Below, piece after piece: positions 29,407 through 40,290 of a DNA stretch of 64,000 nt (position 1 is the stretch's first letter; every line of letters begins with the position of its first letter). The position numbers and the translations under genes were made by a program. Origin of the DNA: Polyangium fumosum (GTDB lineage Bacteria; Myxococcota_A; Polyangia; Polyangiales; Polyangiaceae); the NCBI RefSeq assembly GCF_005144585.1, contig NZ_SSMQ01000019.1, forward strand, positions 1-64,000, written 5' to 3'. The notes under the pieces are model-generated. The model did no database searches. It saw only the letters and a program-made list of their open reading frames with translations, and was not told the DNA's origin.

Positions 29407-31032
29407 ATGAAAAACTCGCGATGGCTCATGGGCGCGACGCTGCTCGGCGCGGCACTGGTGGGAGCATGCGACGGAGGGACGGCGAAAGGCGGCGGCGCTG
29501 GGGCCGCCGACGTATCGAGAATCGCCCGCAGGACCTCTGCAATTTCCCTCGACATCGTCGAGCTCAGCGCTGCGGACGCGCGTGATCGCATGGCCGAGGG
29601 CACGCTCACCGCGCGGGAGCTCACCCAGGCGTACCTCGATCGAATCGCGCGCATCGACGATGCCGGCCCCCGGCTCGATGCGATCGTCGAGCTGAACCCG
29701 CGCGCGCTCCTGGACGCCGCGGCGCTCGACGCGGAGCGCAGGGCCGGGATGCGGAGCGGGCCTCTGCACGGCATTCCCGTGCTCATCAAGGACAACATCG
29801 ACGTCGCTGGAATGGTGAATTCGGCCGGGTCGCTCGCGCTCGCCGACCATCGGCCGAAAGAGGACGCTTTCCTCGTCGCTCGCCTTCGCGCGGCGGGCGC
29901 CGTGATCCTCGGAAAAACCAACCTCAGCGAGTGGGCGAATTTCCGGTCGACGCGCGCGACCTCCGGGTGGAGCTCACGCGGGGGCCAGACGAAAAACCCG
30001 TACGTGCTCGATCGCAATCCTTGTGGATCGAGCTCGGGCACGGGCGCGGCCATCGCCGCGAGCCTCGGCGCGATCGGGGTCGGCACCGAGACCGACGGCA
30101 GCATCCTTTGCCCTTCGTCCGTGAATGGCCTCGTGGGGCTCAAGCCCACGGTGGGGCTCATCAGCCGCAGCGGCATCATTCCGATCTCGATATCGCAGGA
30201 CACCGCAGGGCCGATGGCCCGCACCGTCACCGACGCCGCGATCTTGCTCGGCGCCCTCGCGGCCGTCGATCCGGCTGATCCGGCCGCGTGGAAGCAAGGC
30301 GCGCTCCCGCGCGATTACACGAACTTCTTGAAGCCGGGCGCGCTCCGGGGCAAACGGCTCGGCGTGCTCCGGCAGGCCATGGGAACCCATCCCGATGTCG
30401 ATAGGGCCGCGGAGGCGTCGATGGCGACGTTGCGGGCGCAGGGCGCCGAGCTGGTCGACGTCGAGATGGACACGTACAATCGCTGGAACGAGCCCGAGTT
30501 CACGCTCATGTTGTACGAATTCAAGGACGGCCTGAATACGTACCTCCGCCGGAGCGGCGCGCCGCACGCGTCGCTGGAGGCCCTGATTGCGTGGAACAAA
30601 GCGCACGCCGATACGGTGATGCCGTTCTTCGGCCAGGAGCTCTTCGAGAAGGCGCAGGCGCTCGGGCCGCTCACGGATGCGGCGTATCTCGACGCGCGCG
30701 AGGCTGCACGGCGCCTCGCTGGGAACGAGGGCCTGCTCGCGGTCCTCGACGGCGAAAGGCTCGACGCCGTCGTCGCGCCGAGCATGGCCCCGGCGTGGCT
30801 CACGGACCATGTCCTCGGGGATCCTTTCATGGGCACGAGTCATGGAGTCGCGGCGGTCGCCGGCACGCCGAGCATCACGGTGCCGATGGGCGAAAGCCAC
30901 GGCCTCCCGCTCGGCTTCGTATTCATGGGCCGCGCGTATGCCGAGGGAGAGCTCCTCGGAATGGCATTTGCATTCGAGCAGGCCACGAGGGCACGACGAG
31001 CGCCGGCGTTCGCGCCGACGCTGTGGCGGTGA
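29407..31032 (+). CDS. Amidase-signature family lipoprotein
   Basis: A 541-aa hydrolase of the amidase signature family with a lipidated N-terminus (lipobox LVGAC, Cys21). The Ser-cisSer-Lys triad is present: Lys128 (PVLIKDNID), the GSSSGTGAA loop (about 207-215) and nucleophile Ser232 (TETDGSILCPSS). It cleaves C-N amide bonds; substrate unknown, extracytoplasmic location inferred. The start ATG at 29407 begins the signal peptide; the frame also contains TTG 29368. It follows the kinase by 52 bp and precedes the long spacer before the geosmin gene. Confidence 0.9.
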   Translation: MKNSRWLMGATLLGAALVGACDGGTAKGGGAGAADVSRIARRTSAISLDIVELSAADARDRMAEGTLTARELTQAYLDRIARIDDAGPRLDAIVELNPRALLDAAALDAERRAGMRSGPLHGIPVLIKDNIDVAGMVNSAGSLALADHRPKEDAFLVARLRAAGAVILGKTNLSEWANFRSTRATSGWSSRGGQTKNPYVLDRNPCGSSSGTGAAIAASLGAIGVGTETDGSILCPSSVNGLVGLKPTVGLISRSGIIPISISQDTAGPMARTVTDAAILLGALAAVDPADPAAWKQGALPRDYTNFLKPGALRGKRLGVLRQAMGTHPDVDRAAEASMATLRAQGAELVDVEMDTYNRWNEPEFTLMLYEFKDGLNTYLRRSGAPHASLEALIAWNKAHADTVMPFFGQELFEKAQALGPLTDAAYLDAREAARRLAGNEGLLAVLDGERLDAVVAPSMAPAWLTDHVLGDPFMGTSHGVAAVAGTPSITVPMGESHGLPLGFVFMGRAYAEGELLGMAFAFEQATRARRAPAFAPTLWR

Positions 31033-33885
<2,853 letters not shown>

Positions 33886-33906
33886 CCGTCCGGGAAAGAG
33901 GGACTC

Positions 33907-35313
33907 ATGTCGATCTCAGGGAAGTCGGGTTCGATCGATCAGCAGCTCACGAGCCTCGCGACGGCGGCCGCGAGGCAACTCGCGACGACGACGAAGTCGG
34001 CGCCGCAGATGCAGGGCATCTCGTCGCGGTGGCTGCTCAAGCTTTTGCCGTGGGTGCACGTCAACGGCGTGTACCGCGTGAACCGCCGCCTGAGCTACGC
34101 CGTGGGCGACGGACGCGTGGAGTTCACGAACACCGGCGCCAAGATCCAGGTCATCCCGCAGGAGCTCTGCGAGCTGCCGCTCCTCCGCGGGTACGAGGAC
34201 ATCGAGGTCCTCACCGCGCTGGCCAACCGCTTCGTGCAGCGTGAATACAAGCCCGGTGAGGTCATCACCGAGCGCGGCAAGGAGGCCGATCACATCGCCC
34301 TCATCGCGCACGGCAAGATCAACAAGATCGGCGCGGGCAAGTACGGCGACGAGACGGTGCTCGCGGTCCTCGCGGACGGCGACCATTACAGCTACCAGGC
34401 GCTCCTCGAGACGCAGGACTACTGGACGTTCACGGCCAAGGCGGTCACGGCGTGCACCGTCCTGACGCTCCAGCAGAACGTCTTCGAGGAGGTCGTCGCG
34501 CAGTACCCGTCGCTGAAGAAGCACATCGAGGACTTCAAGGCGCTCTCCGCGAAGAAGCAGGACACCACGGGTGAGGCCGCGATCGAGATCTCCGCGGGCC
34601 ACTCCGGCGAGCCCGTCCTCCCCGGCACGTTCGTCGATTACGAGACCTCGCCCCGCGAGTACGAGCTCAGCGTGGCGCAGACCGTGCTCCAGATCCACAC
34701 GCGCGTCGCGGATCTGTTCAACGAGCCGATGAACCAGACCGAGCAGCAGCTCCGTCTGACCATCGAGGCCCTGAAGGAGCGCCAGGAGCACGAGCTCATC
34801 AACAACCACGAGTTCGGCCTCCTGCACAACGCCGACCTCAAGCAGCGCATCCACACCCGGAGCGGCCCGCCCACGCCGGACGACATGGACGAGCTGCTCG
34901 CGACCGTCTGGCGCGAGCCGACGTTCTTCCTCGCGCACCCGCGCGCCATTGCGGCGTTCGGCCAGGAGTGCAGCCGCCTCGGCATCTATCCGCAGAGCGT
35001 CGAGGTGAACGGCAATCACGTTCCGGCGTGGCGTGGCGTGCCGATCTTCCCCTGCAACAAGATCCCGGTCTCCGAGACGCGGACGACCTCGATCCTGCTC
35101 ATGCGCGCCGGCGAGAAGAACCAGGGCGTCATCGGCCTGCACCACGCCGGCATCCCGGACGAGGTCGAGCCGAGCCTCAACGTGCGCTTCATGGGGATCA
35201 ACGAGAAGGCCATCATCTCGTACCTCGTCAGCCTCTATTACTCGGCGGCCGTGCTGGTCCCCGACGCGCTCGGCGTCCTGGAGAGCGTCGAGATCGGTCG
35301 CGCCCACGAATGA
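33907..35313 (+). CDS. Family 2B encapsulin shell protein 1 (HK97 fold with cNMP-binding-like insertion)
   Basis: A 468-aa shell protein. The N-terminal arm (1-35) leads to the family opening ([28 protein letters not shown]). Residues about 95-215 form an inserted cyclic-nucleotide-binding fold. The HK97-type remainder (about 230-468) includes [36 protein letters not shown] and AWRGVPI. In the nucleotide cassette the usual FGE is replaced by YSYQ (about 161-164), and the Arg of the RxA block is absent (WTFTAKAV). This copy has therefore probably lost normal cNMP binding. Ribosome-binding site GGAAAGAGG. It lies directly downstream of the geosmin synthase and is paired with a second shell gene. 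Confidence 0.93.
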   Translation: MSISGKSGSIDQQLTSLATAAARQLATTTKSAPQMQGISSRWLLKLLPWVHVNGVYRVNRRLSYAVGDGRVEFTNTGAKIQVIPQELCELPLLRGYEDIEVLTALANRFVQREYKPGEVITERGKEADHIALIAHGKINKIGAGKYGDETVLAVLADGDHYSYQALLETQDYWTFTAKAVTACTVLTLQQNVFEEVVAQYPSLKKHIEDFKALSAKKQDTTGEAAIEISAGHSGEPVLPGTFVDYETSPREYELSVAQTVLQIHTRVADLFNEPMNQTEQQLRLTIEALKERQEHELINNHEFGLLHNADLKQRIHTRSGPPTPDDMDELLATVWREPTFFLAHPRAIAAFGQECSRLGIYPQSVEVNGNHVPAWRGVPIFPCNKIPVSETRTTSILLMRAGEKNQGVIGLHHAGIPDEVEPSLNVRFMGINEKAIISYLVSLYYSAAVLVPDALGVLESVEIGRAHE

Positions 35314-35327
35314 GCCGCGAGCGGTAG

Positions 35328-35374
35328 GCGCTCCGCGTGTGCCCCGCCTACGAGGTGGGGGATACGCGGAGCGC
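35328..35374 (+). other. Strong intercistronic hairpin between the two shell genes
   Basis: GCGCTCCGCGT (35328-35338) and ACGCGGAGCGC (35364-35374) form a perfect 11-bp stem. Inside, CCCCGCC (35342-35348) pairs with GGTGGGG (35354-35360), with one G-U wobble, closing on a TACGA loop. No T run follows, so it is more likely an mRNA-stability or attenuation element than a full terminator. The 97-bp gap it occupies is large compared with the 14-21 bp gaps elsewhere in the operon. Confidence 0.6.
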
Positions 35375-35410
35375 TCTGCTCTCCGAAGCGCGTAGAAGGA
35401 AAGGTACGTC

Positions 35411-36811
35411 ATGGCAAACGCCGAAAAACCTGGGAACGGGAACGAGGGCGAGCGTTCGAGCCTCGGCACGCTCGGGGCGCGGAAGCTCGCGACGACGACC
35501 AAGTCGCATCCGCAGATGCAGGGCATCACGCCCCGCTGGCTCTTGCGGATGTTGCCCTGGGTCGAGGTCACGGGCGGCACGTATCGCGTGAACCGCCGTC
35601 TGAGTTATGCGGTCGGCGACGGGCGGCTGAGCTTCGGCAACATCGGGGCGAAGGTGCAGGTGATCCCGCAGGAGCTCTGCGAGTTGCCTCTCTTGCAAGG
35701 CTTCTCGGACGATGCCGTGCTCGACGCCCTGGCGAGCCGGTTCATCCAGCGGGAGTACAAGCCCGGCGCGCTGATCGCCGAGCGCGGAAAGCCCGCGGAG
35801 ACCATCTTCCTGCTCGCGCATGGGAAGGCCCAGAAGCTCGGCGTGGGCAAGTACGGCGACGACACGATCCTCGACGTGCTCGGGGACGGCGACCACTTCG
35901 GAGATCAGTCCGTCGTCGAGTCGAACGATGTCTGGACGTATTCGGTCAAGGCCGTCACGCCGTGCATCGTGCTCGAGCTCCCGCAGCGCGTGTTCGAGGA
36001 GATGATCACGCGCTCCCCGGCGCTCCACGCGCATGTCGAGTCGCTCAAGGAGCGGCTCAAGAAGCCCCAGGACAAACTCGGGCAGGCGGCGATCGCGATC
36101 ACGGCCGGTCACAGCGGCGAGCACACGCTCCCGGGGACGTTCGTCGATTACGAGACCGCGCCGCGTGAATACGAGCTCAGCGTCGCGCAGACGGTCCTCC
36201 GGCTGCACTCGCGTGTCTCGGATCTGTTCAACGATCCGATGGATCAGCTCCAAGAGCAGCTCCGCCTGACCGTCAACGCCCTGCGCGAGCGGCAGGAATT
36301 CGAGCTCCTCAACAACCGCGATTTCGGCCTCCTGCACAACGCCGACCTCAAGCAGCGCCTCCATACGCGCAGCGGGCCCCCGACGCCCGACGACATGGAC
36401 GAGATCCTGTGCCGGCGCCGCAAATCGCAGTTCTTCCTGGCGCACCCGCGCACGATCGCCGCCTTCCACCGGGAGTGCAATCGCCGTGGGGTCCTCGCGA
36501 CCAGCGTCGAGATCGCCGGCGCCAAGGTCGCGGCGTGGCGTGGCGTCCCGATCTTGCCGAGCGACAAGATCCCCATCCACGCGGACGACACGAGCTCCAT
36601 CCTGGTCATGCGCACCGGGCAGGAGCATCAGGGCGTCATCGGCCTCCACCGCACGGGCCTGCCCGAGGAAATCGAGCCCGGCGTCTCGGCCCGCAAGATG
36701 GGCACCGACGAGAAGGCGATTGCTTCGTACCTCGTGAGCACGTATTTCTCTGCGGCGGTTCTCGTCCCTGACGCGCTCGGCATCCTGGAGAACGTCCAGA
36801 TCGGGCGATAG
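35411..36811 (+). CDS. Family 2B encapsulin shell protein 2 (HK97 fold with cNMP-binding-like insertion)
   Basis: A 466-aa paralogue of the preceding shell protein with the same layout: variable N-terminal arm (1-35), [17 protein letters not shown] opening, cyclic-nucleotide-binding-like insertion (about 96-216), then the HK97-type part. Its cassette keeps GDHFGDQS (about 160-167), closer to the canonical FGE motif than shell 1, but again lacks the Arg (WTYSVKAVT). The arm and the region around 330-345 ([17 protein letters not shown]) differ most from shell 1. Two shell genes beside a terpene cyclase fit two-component family 2B capsids. Ribosome-binding site GGAAAGG; the MscS gene follows 14 bp downstream. 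Confidence 0.93.
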   Translation: MANAEKPGNGNEGERSSLGTLGARKLATTTKSHPQMQGITPRWLLRMLPWVEVTGGTYRVNRRLSYAVGDGRLSFGNIGAKVQVIPQELCELPLLQGFSDDAVLDALASRFIQREYKPGALIAERGKPAETIFLLAHGKAQKLGVGKYGDDTILDVLGDGDHFGDQSVVESNDVWTYSVKAVTPCIVLELPQRVFEEMITRSPALHAHVESLKERLKKPQDKLGQAAIAITAGHSGEHTLPGTFVDYETAPREYELSVAQTVLRLHSRVSDLFNDPMDQLQEQLRLTVNALRERQEFELLNNRDFGLLHNADLKQRLHTRSGPPTPDDMDEILCRRRKSQFFLAHPRTIAAFHRECNRRGVLATSVEIAGAKVAAWRGVPILPSDKIPIHADDTSSILVMRTGQEHQGVIGLHRTGLPEEIEPGVSARKMGTDEKAIASYLVSTYFSAAVLVPDALGILENVQIGR

Positions 36812-36825
36812 CCGCGGCGACCCCG

Positions 36826-38430
36826 ATGACCCTGCAACTCGACCTGCTGCTCCACAACCTCGTCGCCCTGTGCATCGCGATCGTGATGCTCATGCTCCTC
36901 TCGGAGCTCGTGGTCAGGGTGATTCATAGGGCTTACGCCTTCGTCTTGCGCTCGCCGACGCTCGAGAGTGTCACGGCGGACGAGCGCAAGGCGTTCCGGA
37001 GCCGCGTGCGTCGTCGCGCGCTCGTGTGGGTCGCGCTCGTCGCGCTCGCCGGGGACGACCCTGCGCTCGCCAAGATGCGGCTGCTCACCGCGGCCGGCAT
37101 TGCCCTCGGCGCGCTCCTCGTCGACGCCCTCGCCCGTGGGCTCGCCGACGGGCTGGGGCAGGCGGTCGCGCGCTCGGAGTGGCTCGACAAGCGGCGCGAG
37201 CCGGTCGCCGAGGTCACGGTACGCCTGCGCAAAGCGCTGCGCGTGGTCGTCCTCGGCGCTTCCGCGGTCCTCATCGCCGCGAAGCTCGAGCTCGCGCCGG
37301 GCACGCAGCGCACCGTCCTGCTCGCCACCTACACGCTGGGCGCGTTTTACCTCAGCCGCCTCGCGACGGGCATCGGATATCTCCTCCTCGACGTCATCTT
37401 CGACAACGCGACGCGGCTCGCCCGCCTCGAGAGCCCGCTCCGGTACCTCGGGAACCTCTCGCACCTGCTCGGGATCACGAAGCGGGTCGTCGATTATTGC
37501 GTCTACCTGACGGCGGCGACGTGGGTCGCGGATGCGCTCACCCCGGATACGTGGCTCTCCCAGGCGGGTCGGGTCGGGATCCGGATCATCGCGATCTTTT
37601 ATGCGAGCCGGGTCCTCGTCGAGCTCGCCGTCCTGCTCATCAACGACCTCTTCCTCGGCAAGGTGGCCGAGGCGAACCCGCAGACGCTCCAGCAACGAAA
37701 GACCCTGGTCCCTGTGGCCCTGGGCTTCGTGCGGTATGCGATCTATTTCTCGGCGCTCGTGATGGGCCTCCGCGAGGCCTCGATCGACCCCACCCCGCTG
37801 CTCGCCGGCGCCGGCGTCATCGGCGTGGCCATTGGTTTTGGCGCGCAGACGTTCGTGGGTGACATCGTGGCCGGCTTCTTCATCCTCTTCGAGAACCTGC
37901 TTCTCGTCGGGGATCTCGTGGAGATCGGCGGCATCCAGGGGCGCGTGGAGGAGATCGGCGTTCGGATCACGAAGATCCGCGACGAGCTCGGCGTGCTTCA
38001 TTCGATTCCGAACGGCGAGGTGCGCAAGGTCGCGAACCATTCACGCTCGTACGTGAATGCGGTCGTCGACGTGCACGTGCCTTATGAAGAGGACGTGTCG
38101 CGGGTGCGTGCGCTCCTCACGAGCATCGCCGAAAAGGAGGTCGAGGCGCGGACGGGCGCTCCTGCGAACGTGGAGGTCGGCGTGGAGGAGCTGAACGAGG
38201 GCTCGATCGTCCTGCGTATCAGCGCGCGCGTGCCGCCCGGCGAGAACAAGGAGACGAACGACGCGCTGCGAAACCGCGTCGTGGAGGCGCTCTGCAAAGC
38301 CCAGGTCAGCGCGCCGCGCCCGCGTCGGGCTGTCCTGATCGACTCGAACCTCCGCGTGGGCCCCCCGCCCAAGCGAGAGATCGAGGAGTCCACGCCCATC
38401 ACGCCTTTCTCTCCGTCGCAGGACGACTGA
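36826..38430 (+). CDS. MscS-family mechanosensitive ion channel
   Basis: A 534-aa inner-membrane channel. The N-terminal 300 residues contain several hydrophobic segments (starting with LLHNLVALCIAIVMLMLLSEL). The pore-lining TM3 is at about 325-350 (AGAGVIGVAIGFGAQTFVGD, then IVAGFFILFEN), followed by the beta domain (GDLVEIGGIQGRVEEIGVR, PNGEV) and an alpha/beta C-terminal part. MscS channels release solutes under membrane tension. It begins 14 bp after the second shell gene, so it probably shares the transcript, although no Shine-Dalgarno sequence is evident and it may be coupled by termination-reinitiation. A role with the compartment is possible but unproven. Confidence 0.92.
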   Translation: MTLQLDLLLHNLVALCIAIVMLMLLSELVVRVIHRAYAFVLRSPTLESVTADERKAFRSRVRRRALVWVALVALAGDDPALAKMRLLTAAGIALGALLVDALARGLADGLGQAVARSEWLDKRREPVAEVTVRLRKALRVVVLGASAVLIAAKLELAPGTQRTVLLATYTLGAFYLSRLATGIGYLLLDVIFDNATRLARLESPLRYLGNLSHLLGITKRVVDYCVYLTAATWVADALTPDTWLSQAGRVGIRIIAIFYASRVLVELAVLLINDLFLGKVAEANPQTLQQRKTLVPVALGFVRYAIYFSALVMGLREASIDPTPLLAGAGVIGVAIGFGAQTFVGDIVAGFFILFENLLLVGDLVEIGGIQGRVEEIGVRITKIRDELGVLHSIPNGEVRKVANHSRSYVNAVVDVHVPYEEDVSRVRALLTSIAEKEVEARTGAPANVEVGVEELNEGSIVLRISARVPPGENKETNDALRNRVVEALCKAQVSAPRPRRAVLIDSNLRVGPPPKREIEESTPITPFSPSQDD

Positions 38431-38457
38431 TCCCCCAGCCGCAGGCTCCGTCGGCGC

Positions 38458-39570
38458 TCAGCCCGTGATGGCGGGATTGCCCGTCCACACCGGCGGCGTA
38501 TACCCGACCGGTTTGTCGCCCACGGTGGCGCCGCCGTGCAGTTGCTTCTGATAGGCGTCCCCGAACATCTTGTAGGGGAACGGCAGCGGCTGCGCGCTCG
38601 CTTGATCGAGCTCCTTGCGCAGCTCGGCCGGAATCTCGAAATCGAGCGCGGCGAGGTTGTCCTCGAGCTGCGCGAGCTTGGTCGCGCCCAGGATCACCGA
38701 GCCGATGCCCGGCTGCGTCGCCGTCCAGTTCAAGGCCACCTGCGCCATGCTGCGGCCGAGCTCCTTCGCCGTCTTCTCGACGGCCGCGACGATCTGCCAA
38801 TTCTGCTCCGTGAACAATCCGAGCTTGCTGCCGGCCTCGTCCTTCGTCAGCCGCCCCTCGCCCTCGCCGCGCCCCTGGCTCGGCCGATATTTGCCGGAGA
38901 GCAGGCCCCCGCCGAGCGGGCTCCACGCGGTGATGCCCATTCCGAGCGTCTGCGCGAGCGGCACGAACTCGTGCTCGATGTGGCGCTCCACGAGCGAATA
39001 CTGGAGCTGCAGGTTGATGAACGGCGTGAGCGCGTGCGCCTCGGCGAACGTCTGCGCGCGCGCGGCATACCAGGCGGGCACGTCGGACAGCCCGGCATAA
39101 CGGATCTTCCCGGCGCGCACGAGGTCGTCGAACGTGCGCACCACCTCCTCGGTGGGCGTGAGGCGGTCCCACGTGTGCAAGAGGTACAGATCGATGTAAT
39201 CGGTCCCGAGCCGCCGGAGCGACGCCTCCACCGCGCGTATCATGTTCTTGCGGCCATTTCCGCCAGCGTTCGGGTTTCCGGGGTCGAGGCCGTACGTGTA
39301 CTTGGTGGTCAAAACGACCCGATCCCGCGCCCCGCGCTCGGCGATGAACTTGCCGAGCAGGGTCTCGCTCGTCCCGCGCGTGTAGAGATCCGCGGTGTCG
39401 AGGAAGTTGCCGCCTGCGTCGAGATAGCGGTCGAAGACGGCGCGGGCGGCTTCTTCCGTCGAACCCCACGCGCCCCAGGCCCCGTCGGTGCCGAACGTCA
39501 TGGTCCCGAGGGCCAGGCGGCTGACACGAAGCCCCGAGCGGCCCAGCAGATAGTAGCGATCGAGAGACAT
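38458..39570 (-). CDS. Aldo/keto reductase
   Basis: A 370-aa NADPH-dependent oxidoreductase of the AKR (TIM-barrel) superfamily, close to the YajO/Gcy-type group. It opens with YYLLGRSGLRVSRLALGTMTFG. DTADLYTRGTSETLLGKF carries the catalytic Asp and Tyr, TTKYTYG the Lys and YIDLYLLHTWD the His. The C-terminal half has the usual cofactor phosphate-binding region (VILGATKLAQLEDNL). It is controlled by the TetR gene just upstream, judging from shared operator sequences. The start at 39570 follows AAGGAG. It is convergent with the MscS gene, 27 bp apart. Substrate unknown. Confidence 0.93.
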   Translation of the reverse strand: MSLDRYYLLGRSGLRVSRLALGTMTFGTDGAWGAWGSTEEAARAVFDRYLDAGGNFLDTADLYTRGTSETLLGKFIAERGARDRVVLTTKYTYGLDPGNPNAGGNGRKNMIRAVEASLRRLGTDYIDLYLLHTWDRLTPTEEVVRTFDDLVRAGKIRYAGLSDVPAWYAARAQTFAEAHALTPFINLQLQYSLVERHIEHEFVPLAQTLGMGITAWSPLGGGLLSGKYRPSQGRGEGEGRLTKDEAGSKLGLFTEQNWQIVAAVEKTAKELGRSMAQVALNWTATQPGIGSVILGATKLAQLEDNLAALDFEIPAELRKELDQASAQPLPFPYKMFGDAYQKQLHGGATVGDKPVGYTPPVWTGNPAITG

Positions 39571-39585
39571 CAGCGGACTCCTTGG

Positions 39586-39605
39586 TTGACTGAACTGTCC
39601 AGAAT
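39586..39605 (+). promoter_or_regulatory. Candidate TetR operator at the aldo/keto reductase gene
   Basis: TTGACTGAACTGTCCAGAAT contains a pseudo-palindrome GACTGAACTGTC. It agrees at 17 of 20 positions with a site in front of the tetR gene (40260-40279, read on the minus strand). It lies 16-35 bp upstream of the reductase start, where a bound repressor would block transcription. Confidence 0.55.
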
Positions 39606-39653
39606 GAAGCGAACGAACACGCGGACGCGCGCCTTCGTGCGCCCGCGCAGGGA

Positions 39654-40238
39654 CTACCGAGCTTTCAGGGAGGTGAGCGCGACGGCGGCGATGTCGCGGA
39701 GGGTCTCGGGCGTGGACCCGGCTTTCGCCATGACCCGCAGGCCTTGCACCGTGGCGAGCAGAAAACGCCCGGCTTTCCGCTCGTCGACGCAGGGAGCGAT
39801 CTCGCCCTTGCGCTTGCCTTCACGCACGATCCGTTCGAACGCGGTCTCGCAGAGGATCGTGCCGGACCTCGCCAGCGACGCGACCTCCGGATCCTTCTGC
39901 GCGAGCTCCACGATGGAGCTCACGTACATGCATCCCCGCGCCCGTTCGGCGGGCGTCTCGGCGGCGACGGCCATCAAGACCTGCTCGATCGCGAGGAGCG
40001 GTGACTGCTCGGCCTGCAGGCGCTCGATGAGCTGCGCGCCGCTCTCCGCCTGATACCGCTGCAGCGCTTCGAGGTAGAGCCGGCGTTTGTCGCCGAACGT
40101 GTCGTACATGCTCTGGCGCCCGATGCCCATCGCGCGCAGCAGATCCTCCGTCGACGTCGCCTCGTACCCCTTCTCCCAGAAGACGGCCATGGCCCGCTTC
40201 ACCACCTCGTCGCGGTCGAACTCCTTCGGGCGGGCCAT
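39654..40238 (-). CDS. TetR/AcrR-family transcriptional regulator
   Basis: A 194-aa repressor-type regulator. The N-terminal helix-turn-helix (about 22-50: TSTEDLLRAMGIGRQSMYDTFGDK) is typical of the group with FDRDEVVKRAMAVFWEKGYEATS at its front. The C-terminal ligand domain has Cys at about 104 (RGCMY) and Cys at about 130 (TILCETAF), the first being a position conserved in the branch. The start at 40238 (MARPKEFD) is preferred to 40250. It precedes the reductase in the same direction, and matching operators before both genes suggest autoregulation plus control of the reductase. Confidence 0.92.
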   Translation of the reverse strand: MARPKEFDRDEVVKRAMAVFWEKGYEATSTEDLLRAMGIGRQSMYDTFGDKRRLYLEALQRYQAESGAQLIERLQAEQSPLLAIEQVLMAVAAETPAERARGCMYVSSIVELAQKDPEVASLARSGTILCETAFERIVREGKRKGEIAPCVDERKAGRFLLATVQGLRVMAKAGSTPETLRDIAAVALTSLKAR

Positions 40239-40250
40239 GCGCGTCCTCAC

Positions 40251-40279
40251 CCTCTACACATTCTGGACTGGTCTGTCAA
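40251..40279 (-). promoter_or_regulatory. Predicted tetR promoter with overlapping operator
   Basis: On the minus strand TTGACA (40279-40274) and TAGAGG (40256-40251) are 17 bp apart. The operator copy TTGACAGACCAGTCCAGAAT (40279-40260) covers the -35 box and most of the spacer, a normal arrangement for autorepression. The expected transcription start lies a few bases before the ATG at 40238. Confidence 0.55.
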
Positions 40280-40290
40280 GCATCGGGCCG

